From NCBI GenBank assembly GCA_934435205.1, contig CAKSAK010000007.1:62001-126000 (forward strand): DNA of 64,000 nucleotides, read 5' to 3'. The position numbers and the translations under genes are program-made. The notes under the pieces are model-generated. The model was given only the letters and a program-made list of their open reading frames with translations. It was not told the DNA's origin and did no database searches. Shown one piece after another: positions 63,081-64,000 of this stretch. Every line of letters begins with the position of its first letter. Position 1 is the first letter of the stretch. Source of the stretch: an uncultured Ruminococcus sp. GTDB taxonomy: Bacteria; Bacillota; Clostridia; Oscillospirales; Ruminococcaceae.

Positions 63081-63455
63081 GAAAACGCCTCCTTAATACT
63101 GTTCGACTTTGTCCTTTCGCTGATATTTCGGTCGTGATTTCGCAGCGTTGCCCTCTTATGGTAACACACACCAAAACCACAACCCCCTAAAATACTGCAC
63201 AAGACCTTGCCCAAACGCTCGCAATTGCGGTCGGCTTTGCCGTCCGCTGTGAATGCGGCGACCCCGCCGCTTTAACCTGCAATCTTATTCCTCTACGTCA
63301 TAACCGCTTGGAATTTACCCGGCCCGTGCAATATGCCGACAGCCGATTTTACTCCATTTTTCTCATCTTCCTTCTGCAAAAAATATCTTGCTGTACCTCG
63401 CTCACAAACGCCGACAAATCGCTCACAGCGGCGTTTTGTTGGCTCGTTGGTTAAA
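63081..63455. other. Intergenic region with one terminator-like hairpin
   Basis: 375 bases. Only the hairpin at 63406-63437 (AAACGCCG/CGGCGTTT) stands out; it would end the gene at 63456. A CACCAAAACCACAA stretch near 63170 resembles CACAAAAACCACAA near 53345 in element 1, possibly a shared origin-region motif. Confidence 0.45.
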
Positions 63456-64000
63456 CTATCCGACCTCGGCTGTGGGGCGGTACAAATCGCCCGATAGCCG
63501 TTCTTCCATCTTTAGCTTATTCAGCATCGCCACATTCACTACTGTGTTGGAGTTATCCCTGACCGAGACCGTGTTGCGGCTTGTCCTTGACAGCAGCAAG
63601 CCCTCTTTACGAAGCTGACGGAGTAGCTCATTTTTGCTAATAGAAAAATGCTCGCCCTGCTCGGCGCACAGCTTTCGCACCTCGGAGTGTGTTGTGTCTG
63701 CGAACAGGTAGTAGTGCTCATCGTCCTGCAAGCCGATGCAGTTTCTCTGACGGGGCGTGGAGTCAAGCCCTTTTGTTTCTACATAGCACCTGCCGCTGTC
63801 CAGCAGACTTTTCAGTTTCTCACAGAAGCGAGTGGTCGGATTTTCAAGCTCGATGATTTCTGCGTTTGCAGACACAGCTTTCAAAACGATCTCGTCGAAC
63901 ACCTTTTCAAATTTATCAAGCTCCGACTTGTTGATTTGATTTTTCGATTTAAGAAACACAAGCAGAAATGCAAACCCGATTTTCAAGTGTGCAAGCATGT
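63456..64000 (-). CDS. C-terminal part of a larger protein, possibly DUF927-type
   Basis: 180 residues in the window and cut by the right edge. The first residues (HLKIGFAFLLVFLKSKNQI) look like the interior helix of a larger protein rather than a start. The C-terminus (RKEGLLLSRTSRNTVSVRDNSNTVVNVAML) resembles the end of DUF927 helicase-like proteins of mobile elements. Identification is tentative; probably the replication protein of element 2. Confidence 0.4.
   Translation of the reverse strand, partial: MLAHLKIGFAFLLVFLKSKNQINKSELDKFEKVFDEIVLKAVSANAEIIELENPTTRFCEKLKSLLDSGRCYVETKGLDSTPRQRNCIGLQDDEHYYLFADTTHSEVRKLCAEQGEHFSISKNELLRQLRKEGLLLSRTSRNTVSVRDNSNTVVNVAMLNKLKMEERLSGDLYRPTAEVG

Larger units (their letters stand above)
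60237..64000. mobile_element. Integrative element 2 (left part only)
   Basis: Starts at the second att copy and continues beyond the right edge: terminator, integrase, excisionase-like gene, two paralogous small genes and a partial larger gene. No third copy of the att repeat lies in the window. Confidence 0.75.

Overview
The window looks like chromosome from a low- to mid-GC anaerobic Firmicute of the Oscillospiraceae/Ruminococcus type. Pointers are the clostridial-style NADP glutamate dehydrogenase, fermentative D-lactate dehydrogenase, a sporulation spoIIA operon (spoIIAA-spoIIAB-sigF), many TTGACA-N17-TATAAT promoters with AGGAGG ribosome sites, and a standalone NrdD-type glycyl-radical-like protein. 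The species assignment is inference; no rRNA gene is present.

Bases 1-49600 are ordinary chromosome. In order: gdhA and D-lactate dehydrogenase; an XRE regulator; the spoIIA operon; a RelE/RelB toxin-antitoxin pair; galE; an AraC regulator; a cell-envelope stretch (GT2 glycosyltransferase, a giant YfhO-like membrane protein, zinc-ribbon membrane protein); a glycyl-radical-like protein, a YgjP-like metalloprotease, an SH3 protein and a lipoprotein; a FliB-like methylase; three small unknown genes; a YfcE-like phosphodiesterase; a 180-bp inverted-repeat element; a LysR regulator; a MATE pump behind a candidate guanidine-IV riboswitch; an IS flanked by a perfect 27-bp direct repeat; a rhodanese-TtcA fusion; a membrane phosphoesterase; a CotH surface protein; a TrpXYZ-type ABC transporter; a LytTR/LiaF-like pair; an ECF sigma/anti-sigma/VWA lipoprotein operon; glcT-ptsG-ptsH-ptsI under RNA antitermination; htpG under a perfect CIRCE operator; a CPBP protease; proS; ppk.

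Bases 49602-49774 hold tRNA-Met(CAU) and tRNA-Glu(UUC). From the 3' end of tRNA-Glu onward lie two integrative elements in tandem. The last 23 bases of tRNA-Glu (49752-49774) recur exactly at 60214-60236, and each copy is followed by a terminator, a tyrosine integrase and an excisionase-like gene. Element 1 (about 10.5 kb) carries a MobV relaxase with an oriT-like region, a DUF3987 protein, a repressor with face-to-face promoters, and an AT-rich defence operon: a Dam-like adenine methylase, an AlwI-family endonuclease and a class III nucleotidyl-cyclase-like protein. Element 2 runs off the right edge; it carries two adjacent paralogous small proteins and the end of a protein that may be a replication factor.

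The most novel-looking item is the defence operon, in which a cyclase-like gene follows an AlwI-type restriction-modification pair under a promoter buried in a perfect palindrome. Regulatory RNAs (guanidine-IV candidate, RAT/terminator ahead of glcT) and the 27-bp duplication around the IS are the next most interesting.
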